Positions 1-9,732 of a stretch of 14,554 bases of DNA are shown piece by piece (the stretch's first letter is position 1; every line of letters begins with the position of its first letter). The notes below the pieces were generated by a model that ran no database searches, was not told the origin of the DNA, and saw only the letters and a list, made by a program, of their open reading frames with translations. The DNA lies in the NCBI GenBank assembly GCA_050181295.1, contig JBFXDI010000103.1, forward strand, positions 1 to 14,554, read 5' to 3'. The stretch comes from JBFXDI01 sp050181295. GTDB taxonomy: Bacteria > Pseudomonadota > Alphaproteobacteria > Rhizobiales > Aestuariivirgaceae. Position numbers and translations under genes: made by a program.

Positions 1-98
1 GGCCGAACCTCCGTCGGGGCTGTTGAAGCTCCGCGATAGGATGCAACAATCCGGGCACGCCGCCGTTTCATTCTGGCGTGCGACCGAAAGGAGGAGCA

Positions 99-725
99 AT
101 GCCCGACCTGACACTCTACCACGCCGTTCCTTCGCGCTCCTCGATCGCCCACTGGATGCTCGAGGAGGTTGGCGAGCCCTATCGGCTGAAGCTCCTCGAC
201 CTGCAGGCGGGAGAAAACAACGAGCCGGCCTATCTCGTCGTCAATCCCATGGGCAAGGTTCCGGCTCTCAAGCACGGTGATACGGTGGTCACGGAGGCTG
301 CCGCCATCTGCTGCTACCTCGCCGACGCCTTCCCCAAGGCTGGGCTCTCCGTTCCGGTCGGGGATGAACAGCGGGGACCCTACCTCAAATGGCTGTTCTT
401 CGGTCCGAGCTGCATAGAGCCCGCCGTCATGGACAAGGCCTTCAAGCGCGCCGAGGCGCCGCCGCGCTCCGCCGCAGGCTGGGGAGACTACGACACGGTC
501 ATGGACGTGCTCGCCGATGCGCTCCGCGCCGAACCCTATCTGTTGGGGGGGCAATTCACGGCCGCGGACGTGGTCATCGGCTCCGGCCTGCGCTGGGGCA
601 TGCAGTTCAAGCTGATCCCCGAGCGCCCGGAGTTCGTCGCCTACACGCGAAGGCTCGCCGAGCGGCCCGCCCTCAAGCGCGCGACGGAGTTCGACGCGGA
701 GCTCATGGCCAAGCGGGCCTCGTAA
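99..725 (+). CDS. Glutathione S-transferase family protein
   Basis: This 208-residue cytosolic protein has the two-domain GST layout. Residues 1-78 form a thioredoxin-like domain, with LYHAVPSRSS near the N-terminus (Ser12 or Ser14 in the usual catalytic region), NPMGKVPAL with the cis-proline at residue 55, and VTEAAAI at 64-70 as the glutathione gamma-glutamyl contact (families usually show ES/EA here). The rest is the helical domain, with an FTAADVVIG N-capping motif. The ATG at 99 is chosen because AAAGGAGGAG lies directly upstream at 87-96; an in-frame GTG at 78 lacks this. TTGAAG (23-28) and AACAAT (45-50) could be a weak promoter. GSTs conjugate or reduce electrophiles with glutathione; the substrate here is unknown. 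The gene is convergent with gatB and unrelated in function. The family call is firm; the class is not. Confidence 0.9.
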   Translation: MPDLTLYHAVPSRSSIAHWMLEEVGEPYRLKLLDLQAGENNEPAYLVVNPMGKVPALKHGDTVVTEAAAICCYLADAFPKAGLSVPVGDEQRGPYLKWLFFGPSCIEPAVMDKAFKRAEAPPRSAAGWGDYDTVMDVLADALRAEPYLLGGQFTAADVVIGSGLRWGMQFKLIPERPEFVAYTRRLAERPALKRATEFDAELMAKRAS

Positions 726-772
726 CGATGCGTTAGAGGGCTGTCGTCGTCTCCATCGTCACCGGGGTCTTA

Positions 773-809
773 ACCATCGTCACCCCAGCGAAAGCTGGGG
801 TCTAATGGT
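773..809. repeat. REP-like hairpin with GAAA tetraloop
   Basis: ACCCCAGC (782-789) and GCTGGGGT (794-801) form a perfect 8-bp stem closed by a GAAA tetraloop. ACCAT (773-777) and ATGGT (805-809) extend it across a small internal loop. It lies between the convergent GST and gatB genes. An 11-base direct repeat CCATCGTCACC (753-763 and 774-784) overlaps its left side. No T-tract follows on either strand, so it is not a classic intrinsic terminator. As recalled, hairpins of this sequence are scattered through many alphaproteobacterial genomes, which suggests a REP-type repeat that may also protect or stop the two converging transcripts. Confidence 0.6.
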
Positions 810-842
810 GAGGTTCTTCAAGAACGGCAACGCTTCAGGGGA

Positions 843-860
843 TGCCAGCTTGCGCTGGCA
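843..860. other. Short stem-loop downstream of gatB
   Basis: TGCCAGC (843-849) and GCTGGCA (854-860) form a 7-bp stem with a TTGC loop, 35 nt beyond the gatB stop codon. Without a following U-run it is only a possible transcript-end structure for gatB. Confidence 0.4.
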
Positions 861-894
861 GGACGAAGAGAGCCAGTTGCCAGAATCAGGTGTA

Positions 895-2376
895 TCACTC
901 CAGCCCGAGCTTCTTCCTGAGGAGCTCGTTGACGGCCTGAGGGCTCGCCTTGCCGCCGGTCGACTTCATCACCTGCCCCACGAACCAGCCGAGAAGGCTG
1001 GGCTTCGCCCTGGCCTGCTCGACCTTGTCCGGATTGGCAGCGATGATCTGATCGACCGCAGCCTCGATGGCGCCGAGATCGGTCACCTGCGTCAGGCCGC
1101 GCGCCTTGACGATCTCGGCCGGCTCGCCGCCTTCCCGCCACACGGCGTCGAAGACGTCCTTGGCGATCTTGCCGGAGATCGTGCCTGACCCGATGAGGTC
1201 GATGATGCCGCCGAGCTGGGCAGCGGAGACGGGCGTGTCCTCGATCCCCCTGCCCTCCTTGTTGAGGCGGCCGAAGAGCTCGTTGATGACCCAGTTGGCC
1301 GCCGCCTTGCCGTCGCGGCCCTTCGCCACCTGCTCGAAATATTCCGCCGACGCCCGCTCCGCCGTGAGCACCGCCGCATCATAGGCCGTGAGCCCGAAAT
1401 CCTGCATGAAGCGCGCGCGCTTCTCGTCCGGAAGCTCCGGAAGCGACGCCTCGACCTCGGCGATCCAAGCCTCGTCGAGCTCGAGCGGCAGGAGATCCGG
1501 GTCCGGGAAATAGCGATAGTCGTGCGCCTCCTCCTTCGAGCGCATGGAGCGGGTCTCGCCCTTGCGCGCGTCGAAGAGGCGCGTCTCCTGTGATATCTGC
1601 CCGCCGTCCTCGAGGACGCCGATCTGGCGCCTCGCTTCGTACTCGATGGCCTGTCCCATGAACCGGATAGAGTTGACGTTCTTCACCTCGCAGCGCGTGC
1701 CGAAGGGCTCGCCCGGCCGGCGCACCGAAACGTTGATGTCCGCCCGGAGCGATCCTTCCTCCATGTTGCCGTCGCAGGTGCCGAGATAGCGCAGGATCGT
1801 GCGGAGCTTCGAGACATAGGCCTTGGCTTCCTCGGCCGAGCGCATGTCGGGCTCCGAGACGATCTCCATGAGCGCGACGCCCGAGCGGTTGAGGTCGACA
1901 AGGCTCTCGTTGGGGTGCTGATCGTGCAGGCTCTTGCCCGCGTCCTGCTCCAGGTGCAGCCGCTCGATGCCGATCTCGACGGGCCCCTCCGGCATGTCGA
2001 GCGTCACCCTGCCCTTGCCGACGACGGGCTGCTTGTACTGCGAGATCTGGTAGCCCTGCGGCAGGTCCGGATAGAAGTAGTTCTTGCGGTCGAAGACGGA
2101 GCGGCGGTTGATCGCGGCCTTGAGTCCGAGCCCGGTTCTGATCGCCTGCTCCACGCAGAAGCGGTTGATGACCGGCAGCATGCCGGGCATCGCCGCGTCG
2201 ACCAGCGACACGTGGTCGTTGGGCGCTCCGCCGTATTCGGCCGAGGCGCCGGAGAAGAGCTTCGACTTGGAAGTGACCTGCGCGTGCACCTCCATGCCGA
2301 TCACGATCTCCCAGTCGCCGGTCGCGCCCTTGAGAAGCTTTTTCGGATCGGCAGCGCGATTGGCGGCATGGTTCAT
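895..2376 (-). CDS. gatB: Asp/Glu-tRNA(Asn/Gln) amidotransferase subunit B
   Basis: GatB is the kinase subunit of GatCAB, which activates Glu-tRNA(Gln) or Asp-tRNA(Asn) by ATP-dependent phosphorylation so that ammonia delivered by GatA can form Gln-tRNA or Asn-tRNA. The 493-residue protein has normal family length. It shows IGMEVHAQV at residues 26-34, then the PET112 core segments FYPDLPQGYQISQY, RADINVSVR, RCEVKNVNS and YRYFPDPDL. The C-terminal GatB/YqeY tail domain includes ANWVINELFGRLN and, near the end, LLGWFVGQVMKSTGGKASP. The ATG at 2376 starts MNHAANRAADPKK, with GAGGG seven bases upstream. A further in-frame start at 2457 would add 27 unconserved residues. gatC and gatA are not in the window, so gatB is separate from them, as in many alphaproteobacteria. 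Bacteria of this group usually make Gln-tRNA by this route, so it is likely essential. Confidence 0.97.
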   Translation of the reverse strand: MNHAANRAADPKKLLKGATGDWEIVIGMEVHAQVTSKSKLFSGASAEYGGAPNDHVSLVDAAMPGMLPVINRFCVEQAIRTGLGLKAAINRRSVFDRKNYFYPDLPQGYQISQYKQPVVGKGRVTLDMPEGPVEIGIERLHLEQDAGKSLHDQHPNESLVDLNRSGVALMEIVSEPDMRSAEEAKAYVSKLRTILRYLGTCDGNMEEGSLRADINVSVRRPGEPFGTRCEVKNVNSIRFMGQAIEYEARRQIGVLEDGGQISQETRLFDARKGETRSMRSKEEAHDYRYFPDPDLLPLELDEAWIAEVEASLPELPDEKRARFMQDFGLTAYDAAVLTAERASAEYFEQVAKGRDGKAAANWVINELFGRLNKEGRGIEDTPVSAAQLGGIIDLIGSGTISGKIAKDVFDAVWREGGEPAEIVKARGLTQVTDLGAIEAAVDQIIAANPDKVEQARAKPSLLGWFVGQVMKSTGGKASPQAVNELLRKKLGLE

Positions 2377-2616
2377 CTGGGCCCTCGATGGGTGAAGGAG
2401 GCCGTCAGCAAGGCGTCGCTGGAGGGTGGGAACCGGACGGATTCCACGGTTTCTCAAGCCCTTACGACGGCGGGGATTGGACGCGCAGGCATGTTACATT
2501 TCTGCACCATGCTCTAGGATCTTGCGTTCGGACTGGCAAGAGCGCCGGCGCCATCTTGCTCTCTTCCGCTCCCGACGGTTACCTTAAGGCAGCTACGTGC
2601 AAGAAGGGGGGCGGCG

Positions 2617-3456
2617 ATGCACATTTCCGTTCTGGGCAGAGGCAGTCCGTCAGACGTGGAGCGCGCTCCTTTCGCGCATCTGGTCTCGGATCCGGTCTTC
2701 GATTCGGCGCGCTACGCCACACTCGCCGAGGGCTTTCCGCCCATGGAGCGCTTCTGCCGCGGCATGGAGAAGGTCGCCAGCAACCAAGCGGTGCGAATTC
2801 CCGCCTCCGCGATCGTCGACAATCCGGAATTCTCGGACGCCTGGCGCGATTTCTTCCGCTACCACACCTCGCGGCACTTCTGGGCCGACATCGTGCGCGT
2901 CTTCGGCAAGGAGATTCTTGCTGCTCATCCCGACCTCGAGCGCAAGGCAGGCCGCAAGCTCGCGGAGTGGTCCGTGAGGTCGCGCGGCTCCAAGGAACCT
3001 GCCGACGTCGAGCTTGACGCTCTCTTCGTGATCAACACGCCCGTCGAGCGCGAAAGCTCCGTGAGGCCCGCCCATGTGGACAATGAGGACAAGATCTTCG
3101 CCGGCCTTTTCTACATGCGCGCGGAGGACGATGCGACGCCCGGAGGCGACCTGGCACTCTACAGCTTCAAGGGGAAGCCGGGTTTTGGAGGCCACTACGC
3201 ACCGCTCTCGAGTGTCAACCAGGAGAGGGTGATCGAATACCGGTCGAACAGGTTCGTCGCATTCGTCAATTCGCCCGAAAGCGTTCACGGCGTTATCCCG
3301 AGGCCAAAGACCGACAGGGTGCGGCGCTACATCAACTTCGTGGCCGTGACTCCGTTCAAGACGTTCTCGATCCCGAAGATGAGTCCCGTCAACCAGTTGA
3401 TGTTCTGGCTGGAGCGCCGCAAGACGAAGTCGGCCGGTGTCATGGCCGAAGGCTGA
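2617..3456 (+). CDS. Putative Fe(II)/2-oxoglutarate-dependent oxygenase
   Basis: This 279-residue protein carries the layout of a 2OG-Fe(II) oxygenase double-stranded beta-helix. HVD at 153-155 supplies the first two iron ligands, GGDLALY (176-182) is the usual central strand, and His224 in ESVHGVIPR is the distal iron ligand. Arg236 or Arg237 in the following VRRYINF segment would bind the 2OG carboxylate. The N-terminal 140 residues are helical and unassigned. There is no signal peptide or membrane segment, so it should be cytosolic. The ATG at 2617 is preceded by a purine-rich AAGAAGGGGGG stretch. It is divergent from gatB and convergent (8-nt gap) with the SnoaL-like gene, so it is probably transcribed alone. 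The substrate cannot be inferred; relatives hydroxylate prolyl residues, small metabolites or lipids. The fold is likely and the reaction unknown. Confidence 0.7.
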   Translation: MHISVLGRGSPSDVERAPFAHLVSDPVFDSARYATLAEGFPPMERFCRGMEKVASNQAVRIPASAIVDNPEFSDAWRDFFRYHTSRHFWADIVRVFGKEILAAHPDLERKAGRKLAEWSVRSRGSKEPADVELDALFVINTPVERESSVRPAHVDNEDKIFAGLFYMRAEDDATPGGDLALYSFKGKPGFGGHYAPLSSVNQERVIEYRSNRFVAFVNSPESVHGVIPRPKTDRVRRYINFVAVTPFKTFSIPKMSPVNQLMFWLERRKTKSAGVMAEG

Positions 3457-3464
3457 CGCTCCGC

Positions 3465-3875
3465 CTACTGGCTGGCGCCCGCTGCCTGCAGGGTGTCGTA
3501 GAACTCGTAGAAGTCCACGGCCTTGCCGTTCTCGAAGCGCCAGAAGTCCGCCTTGGGCGTCGTCAGGACCTTGCCGGTATTGCGGTTCTTCCAGCAGCAT
3601 TCCCCGAGCGCGACGATCCGGTCGCCCTCGGAGATGTACTCGTCGATCCGGTAGTGGACCATGGACCAGTCGCGCGCGAGTTCGCTGAAGTATTCGAGCA
3701 CATCCTTGCGGGTCACGCGCGTGCGCGAGAATTCCAGTCCGCTGGCGCCGTTTCCGAGCGAGCCGAAGATGATGGGATCGGCCATGAGATCGCCCCACAC
3801 GGCGGGATCGCCCTTGGTGTTGTGCCAGCCTGCATAGGCCTGCCGAAGCCGCTCGACATTCGATCCTGTACCCAT
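3465..3875 (-). CDS. SnoaL/NTF2-like fold protein
   Basis: This small 136-residue protein has the single-domain pattern of the SnoaL-like branch of the NTF2 superfamily. An N-terminal helix pair (VERLRQAYAGWHN) is followed by DPIIFGSLG, a VTRKDVLEYFSELA helix, then alternating strands HYRIDEYISEGDRIVALGE, TPKADFWRFENGKAVDFYEFYD. Such proteins form a cone-shaped barrel that is either an enzyme pocket (isomerase, cyclase, hydrolase) or a ligand binder. The ATG at 3875 has GGGAGG about five bases upstream. The gene lies 69 nt downstream of valS on the same strand, with a stem-loop in between, so it may be the last gene of that transcript or have its own promoter. The function is not determined. 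Confidence 0.75.
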   Translation of the reverse strand: MGTGSNVERLRQAYAGWHNTKGDPAVWGDLMADPIIFGSLGNGASGLEFSRTRVTRKDVLEYFSELARDWSMVHYRIDEYISEGDRIVALGECCWKNRNTGKVLTTPKADFWRFENGKAVDFYEFYDTLQAAGASQ

Positions 3876-3888
3876 GGCCGCCTCCCTG

Positions 3889-3907
3889 GACTTCCGTAGG
3901 GGAAGTC
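3889..3907 (-). other. Stem-loop between valS and the SnoaL-like gene
   Basis: GACTTCC (3889-3895) and GGAAGTC (3901-3907) form a 7-bp stem with a 5-nt loop. On the minus strand it lies after the valS stop and just before the ribosome binding site of the SnoaL-like gene. It lacks a U-run, so it may be a weak transcript end for valS or a leader structure that affects translation of the next gene. Confidence 0.35.
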
Positions 3908-3944
3908 TAGAATAGCCGCGACCGCGGTTAAAGACCTTCGGTTG

Positions 3945-6650
<2,706 letters not shown>

Positions 6651-6724
6651 TGAGGGATCAGGTTTGGCAGGATGGGGGGATTGCGCGGGAATAAGCACGA
6701 CCGGCCGCGTGCGCGCAACCTTTC

Positions 6725-6748
6725 ATGCCCCGCCTGTGCGCGGGGTCA
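6725..6748. repeat. GC-rich hairpin between popZ and valS
   Basis: CCCCGC (6728-6733) and GCGGGG (6740-6745) pair around a CTGTGC loop, and flanking ATG/CAT bases extend the symmetry. It sits in the popZ-valS spacer and has no T-tract. It resembles the short GC-rich palindromic repeats of alphaproteobacterial spacers and may also modulate read-through from popZ into valS. Confidence 0.45.
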
Positions 6749-6785
6749 TTCAGCCGTATCCTAAGGGGAACTGCCTCTGAGCTGG

Positions 6786-7853
6786 CTACCCGCGCCCTCC
6801 GCGCCGGGCCACCCGCTCGATCTCTTCTCGCACTTGCCGCTCGACGATTGAGGGCAGGTTCTCGTCCAGCCAAGCCTTGAGCAGCGGACGCAGCAGGTCT
6901 CGGGCGATGTCCTCCAGCGACCGGTCGCCGCCCGTCGAACGGCTGACCAGCGCCTCGGCAAGCCGGTCGAAGGCCATCGAGGCGGAAGAACTCACCGCCG
7001 GCGACAGGAGATCGGGCTGCAGGCGTGGCGAGGGATAGGGGAAGGACGGAGGAGCCTTGGCGGCGAAATGGCTGTCGTCCGAGGACGGCAGCCATTCCAG
7101 ATCCGGGGTCCGCGGCGACACGTAGGGCGGCGGAGCAGCATGCCCGTTGGCATGGGCGCCATTCGGCTTGTAGGCCGACGGTTCCACGGGGGCGGCTACC
7201 TCAGCAAATGGCCGTTCTGGAGCCTGGCGGAGTGCGAAAGGCGCCTCCGGTGGCGGCATCGCGGGCTGCGGCAATGCGGGGGGTTCGGGCTCGTAGGCGT
7301 CAGCGTCCTCTTCCTCCACCACCGAGGGGCGCAGCATGACGGCTCGCGTTTCGACAACAGGCGGTTCCTCGGCGACTTCCGCCACAGGCACGGTTGCTCT
7401 GCCGGCGCGGCTGAGTCGGGCCAGCGCCTCCTCGAGCCTCACGTCGCCGCCCAGAATCCCTATGAACCCCTCGCGCTTGCCTGTCGGCAGCGTCTTGGAG
7501 GCTTCTTTGACGTCCGTCTCGGGATAAGGGTCGAACTGGGCGTCCTCCGTCGAAGCGACGGCAGCTTCCGCCATGTCCTTGCCGGCCTCGTTGCGGTGCA
7601 GCCGCGGCATCATCGGCGCCCGCCCCGGCTTGGCCGGTGGTTCCGCCCGCCGCGCCTGACCGTTTTCAGCGGTCGCGTGCTCCGCGACGCCGTTCCGCCG
7701 CTCCATCGCCGCCTTGAGGCGGTTGACGTCGGACTTCACCAAATCGTCGGAAGGCATTGATTCCGGGGGCTCCACTTCATCGTGGATGGCCTGCCGGATG
7801 GATGCCAACAGTTCGTCGATCGACACGTGTTTTGCCGTCTGAGCCTTGCCCAT
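6786..7853 (-). CDS. popZ: Polar organizing protein Z-like (DUF2497)
   Basis: PopZ proteins assemble into a matrix at the cell pole that anchors the chromosome origin through ParB and recruits cell-cycle regulators. The 355-residue product has the three-part PopZ design. A short N-terminal helix, SIDELLASIRQAIHDE (residues 11-26), is the partner-binding motif. A long disordered linker rich in Pro, Ala and Glu follows, with few predicted helices. A C-terminal helical module from about residue 292 contains LEDIARDLLRPLLKAWLDE and LPSIVERQVREEIERVARR, the oligomerisation region. It is longer than the 177-residue Caulobacter protein because of the linker, as is usual in Hyphomicrobiales. The ATG at 7853 has GAAGG close upstream; the ATG at 7892 has no ribosome binding site and adds unconserved residues. 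It lies between tolC and valS. Family assignment is strong; polar localisation is inferred. Confidence 0.88.
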   Translation of the reverse strand: MGKAQTAKHVSIDELLASIRQAIHDEVEPPESMPSDDLVKSDVNRLKAAMERRNGVAEHATAENGQARRAEPPAKPGRAPMMPRLHRNEAGKDMAEAAVASTEDAQFDPYPETDVKEASKTLPTGKREGFIGILGGDVRLEEALARLSRAGRATVPVAEVAEEPPVVETRAVMLRPSVVEEEDADAYEPEPPALPQPAMPPPEAPFALRQAPERPFAEVAAPVEPSAYKPNGAHANGHAAPPPYVSPRTPDLEWLPSSDDSHFAAKAPPSFPYPSPRLQPDLLSPAVSSSASMAFDRLAEALVSRSTGGDRSLEDIARDLLRPLLKAWLDENLPSIVERQVREEIERVARRGGRG

Positions 7854-7939
7854 GCCGCCTTCGAGCCCGCCGGTCCGCGGGCTGCGCCCCATTGAAGTCC
7901 ACGAATCAATTGACGCGCAGACGCCGGCACATCTCCCGA

Positions 7940-7974
7940 GGGAATATTCCCATGTTTCCCACGTTGATACAACG
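7940..7974 (-). promoter_or_regulatory. Paired palindromes over a possible popZ promoter
   Basis: A perfect 12-bp palindrome GGGAATATTCCC (7940-7951) and an inverted repeat CGTTG-ATA-CAACG (7962-7974) lie in the tolC-popZ spacer with centres about 22 bp apart. Read on the minus strand, TTGTAT (7972-7967) and AATATT (7948-7943), separated by 18 bp, could be -35 and -10 elements for popZ, each inside one palindrome. Two symmetric sites over core elements would fit repressor binding. The match to consensus is modest. Confidence 0.3.
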
Positions 7975-8052
7975 GGCGGCCAAGCTGTGCCGGGGCGGCT
8001 GTTGCACAGAAGTCACGCTTGAGGGCGGGAGGGCAACAAGCCCAAGGGAAGG

Positions 8053-9444
8053 TCAGTCGAGCGTATCGGCCTTGATGCCCCAGAGCTTGTTCCGCACGTT
8101 GCGGTAGTTGTCTTCGGAGTCGTAATACTCCACCGAGAGACCGAGATCGCGGGCGGTCATGCGGCCGACGGACGCGATGAGCTGGTAGCCGGCGACGATC
8201 TGGTCCCGCTGGGCCGACACGAGCGAGACCTGCGAATTGACCAGCTCCTGCTCGGCGTCGAGCACGTCGAGCGTGGTGCGCGTTCCGACCTGCGCCTCCT
8301 GGCGCACCCCTTCGAGCGCCAGCTGGTTCGCCGACACCTGGGCCCTGAAGGATGTGATCGTCTGTCCGGCGGCGTTGAGGATGTACCAGGAGCTCACGAC
8401 CGCTTCGCGGACGTCGCGGCTGGATGCGAGGATGGTGATCCGGAGCTGGCTTGCCGTCTGCTTGGCCTCGCGAACCTGCGAGCTGATGAGGCCGCCCTGA
8501 TAGAGCGGGATCGAGATCTGGCCGAAGATGGCCCCCTGCTCGGCCCGGCGAATGCTGGATGAGGGCTCCCGGTTGAGGCTGTAGTTGGCCTCGAGCGAAA
8601 CCTGCGGATAAAGCTGCGATTCAACGAGGTCGATGTTGTGGCGCGCCGCTTCCGCGTTGAACGCCGCGGCGAGGATCTGCGGGTTCACCCGCTCGGCCAT
8701 GGCGATGGCCGACTGAACGCTCTTCGGCGCGCGAGGCGAGAGCCGGGGGTATGTGAGATTGCCCGGCGCATGCCCGATGACGCGCACGAAGAAGGCCGCG
8801 CTCGCCTGGGAATTGGAGCGGGCGACCGCGAGGTCCGCTTCCGAAAGGCTGAGGCGGGCGCGCGACTGCTCGACGTCGGTCTTGGTGATCTCGCCCACGT
8901 CGAACCGGACACGCGAGGCCCGCAGCTGTTCGCGCAGCACGGCTACGTTGCGCTCGCGCAGCCTGACGATCTCGCGATCGCGCAGCACGTTCATGAAGGC
9001 TGTGGCGGCATCAAGCAGCACCTGCTGCTCGATCTGGAGCAGGTTCTGGCGCCCGGCGGCGACCGTGGCCTCCGCCCGCTTGGTGTCGCTCACCGTCCGG
9101 AAACCGTTGAAGATCGGCTGCGAGAGGCTGATCGTCACCCCGGCGGGATTGGTGTCCGACGATCCGCCGGGCTTGGTCTTCGACCATTCGGCGCCGCCGT
9201 CGGCATCGGTGACCACTGTCGGCCGCCAACCGGAAAGCGCCTGCGGCACCTGCTCGTCGGTGGCGCGCTGGCGGGCGCGCTCGGCCTGCAGCACCGGGTT
9301 GCCGCGATAGGACGCGGCGAGCGCGCCGGCAATGTTTTCAGCCGCCTGCGCGCCGGGCGAACCTGCCGGGAACGAAAGGATGCTCGCCGTCAGCACGAGG
9401 GATGCCGGAAGCCACCCGAAAAAACGTCGCCTCTTGAAGTTCAC
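8053..9444 (-). CDS. tolC: TolC-family outer membrane efflux/secretion protein
   Basis: TolC proteins form a trimeric outer-membrane beta-barrel with a long periplasmic alpha-helical tunnel. They serve type I secretion and RND or ABC efflux. The 463-residue product begins with a signal peptide: basic NFKRRR, a hydrophobic stretch to about residue 27, and an AQA-AE cleavage site near residue 34. The mature part shows the internal duplication of the family, with paired long helices and strand segments such as VTISLSQPIFNGF and QISIPLYQGG, and the late VGTRTTLDVLDAEQELVNSQ motif typical of type I secretion outer-membrane proteins. The start is a GTG at 9444 with GGGGA about six bases upstream; the ATG at 9457 is out of frame. 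It lies downstream of the pcm-like gene across a 288-bp spacer with hairpins and CtrA-like boxes. Its partner pumps are not in the window. Confidence 0.92.
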   Translation of the reverse strand: MNFKRRRFFGWLPASLVLTASILSFPAGSPGAQAAENIAGALAASYRGNPVLQAERARQRATDEQVPQALSGWRPTVVTDADGGAEWSKTKPGGSSDTNPAGVTISLSQPIFNGFRTVSDTKRAEATVAAGRQNLLQIEQQVLLDAATAFMNVLRDREIVRLRERNVAVLREQLRASRVRFDVGEITKTDVEQSRARLSLSEADLAVARSNSQASAAFFVRVIGHAPGNLTYPRLSPRAPKSVQSAIAMAERVNPQILAAAFNAEAARHNIDLVESQLYPQVSLEANYSLNREPSSSIRRAEQGAIFGQISIPLYQGGLISSQVREAKQTASQLRITILASSRDVREAVVSSWYILNAAGQTITSFRAQVSANQLALEGVRQEAQVGTRTTLDVLDAEQELVNSQVSLVSAQRDQIVAGYQLIASVGRMTARDLGLSVEYYDSEDNYRNVRNKLWGIKADTLD

Positions 9445-9526
9445 CCCGTATCCCCATCCGCCTGTGCAAAGCCTTGAAGCGTCGGTGTTTGCGCATCCCG
9501 ACCTGCGCCGCTGAAGGCCCGAATCC

Positions 9527-9568
9527 TTAACGCAATCTTACCGCCTCTCAGCGTTAACAACCGGTTAA
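9527..9568 (-). promoter_or_regulatory. Putative CtrA binding sites upstream of tolC
   Basis: TTAA-N7-TTAA, the CtrA full-site consensus, occurs exactly at 9554-9568 (TTAACAACCGGTTAA). A second copy with one mismatch, TTAA-N7-TTAC, is at 9527-9541. A GANTC methylation site (GAATC) lies beside it at 9521-9525. The boxes are about 85-125 bp upstream of the tolC start, where promoter elements would be expected. CtrA is the cell-cycle response regulator of alphaproteobacteria. The match is seen in the sequence; binding is inferred. Confidence 0.5.
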
Positions 9569-9621
9569 TGGCGGATCGGGGCGAAGAGGAGGCGAAAGCT
9601 TGGCGAGAGCCTCGCGGGCCA

Positions 9622-9731
9622 GATCACGATCCATCCGGGTTGCATCGACCCGGATGGATGAACGTGATCGAGTCCAAGGAGTTGAGCATGATCTTGTCGG
9701 AAAAGTGCTTCACACTTTTCCGGATCATGCT
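9622..9731. repeat. Tandem double-hairpin interspersed repeat
   Basis: Two long hairpins stand side by side. In the first, ATCCATCCGGGT (9629-9640) pairs perfectly with ACCCGGATGGAT (9648-9659), and GATCACG (9622-9628) with CGTGATC (9663-9669) extends the stem past a 3-nt bulge. In the second, CGGAAAAGTG (9698-9707) pairs with CACTTTTCCG (9713-9722) around a 5-nt loop, and AGCATGATC (9685-9693) with GATCATGCT (9723-9731) extends it past a 4-nt bulge. Each stem totals 19 bp with one bulge. The element ends directly at the pcm-like stop codon. As recalled, closely similar units recur in spacers of Hyphomicrobiales genomes. Confidence 0.7.
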
Positions 9732-9732
9732 T

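Noticed and set aside
782..860. Classic intrinsic terminators for the first GST or gatB
   Set aside because: The stem-loops are clear but no T-rich run follows either one on either strand.
2650..3798. Minus-strand frame of 382 codons across the oxygenase and the SnoaL-like gene
   Set aside because: It runs antisense to one supported gene and out of frame through another, with low-complexity Arg/Gly/His composition.
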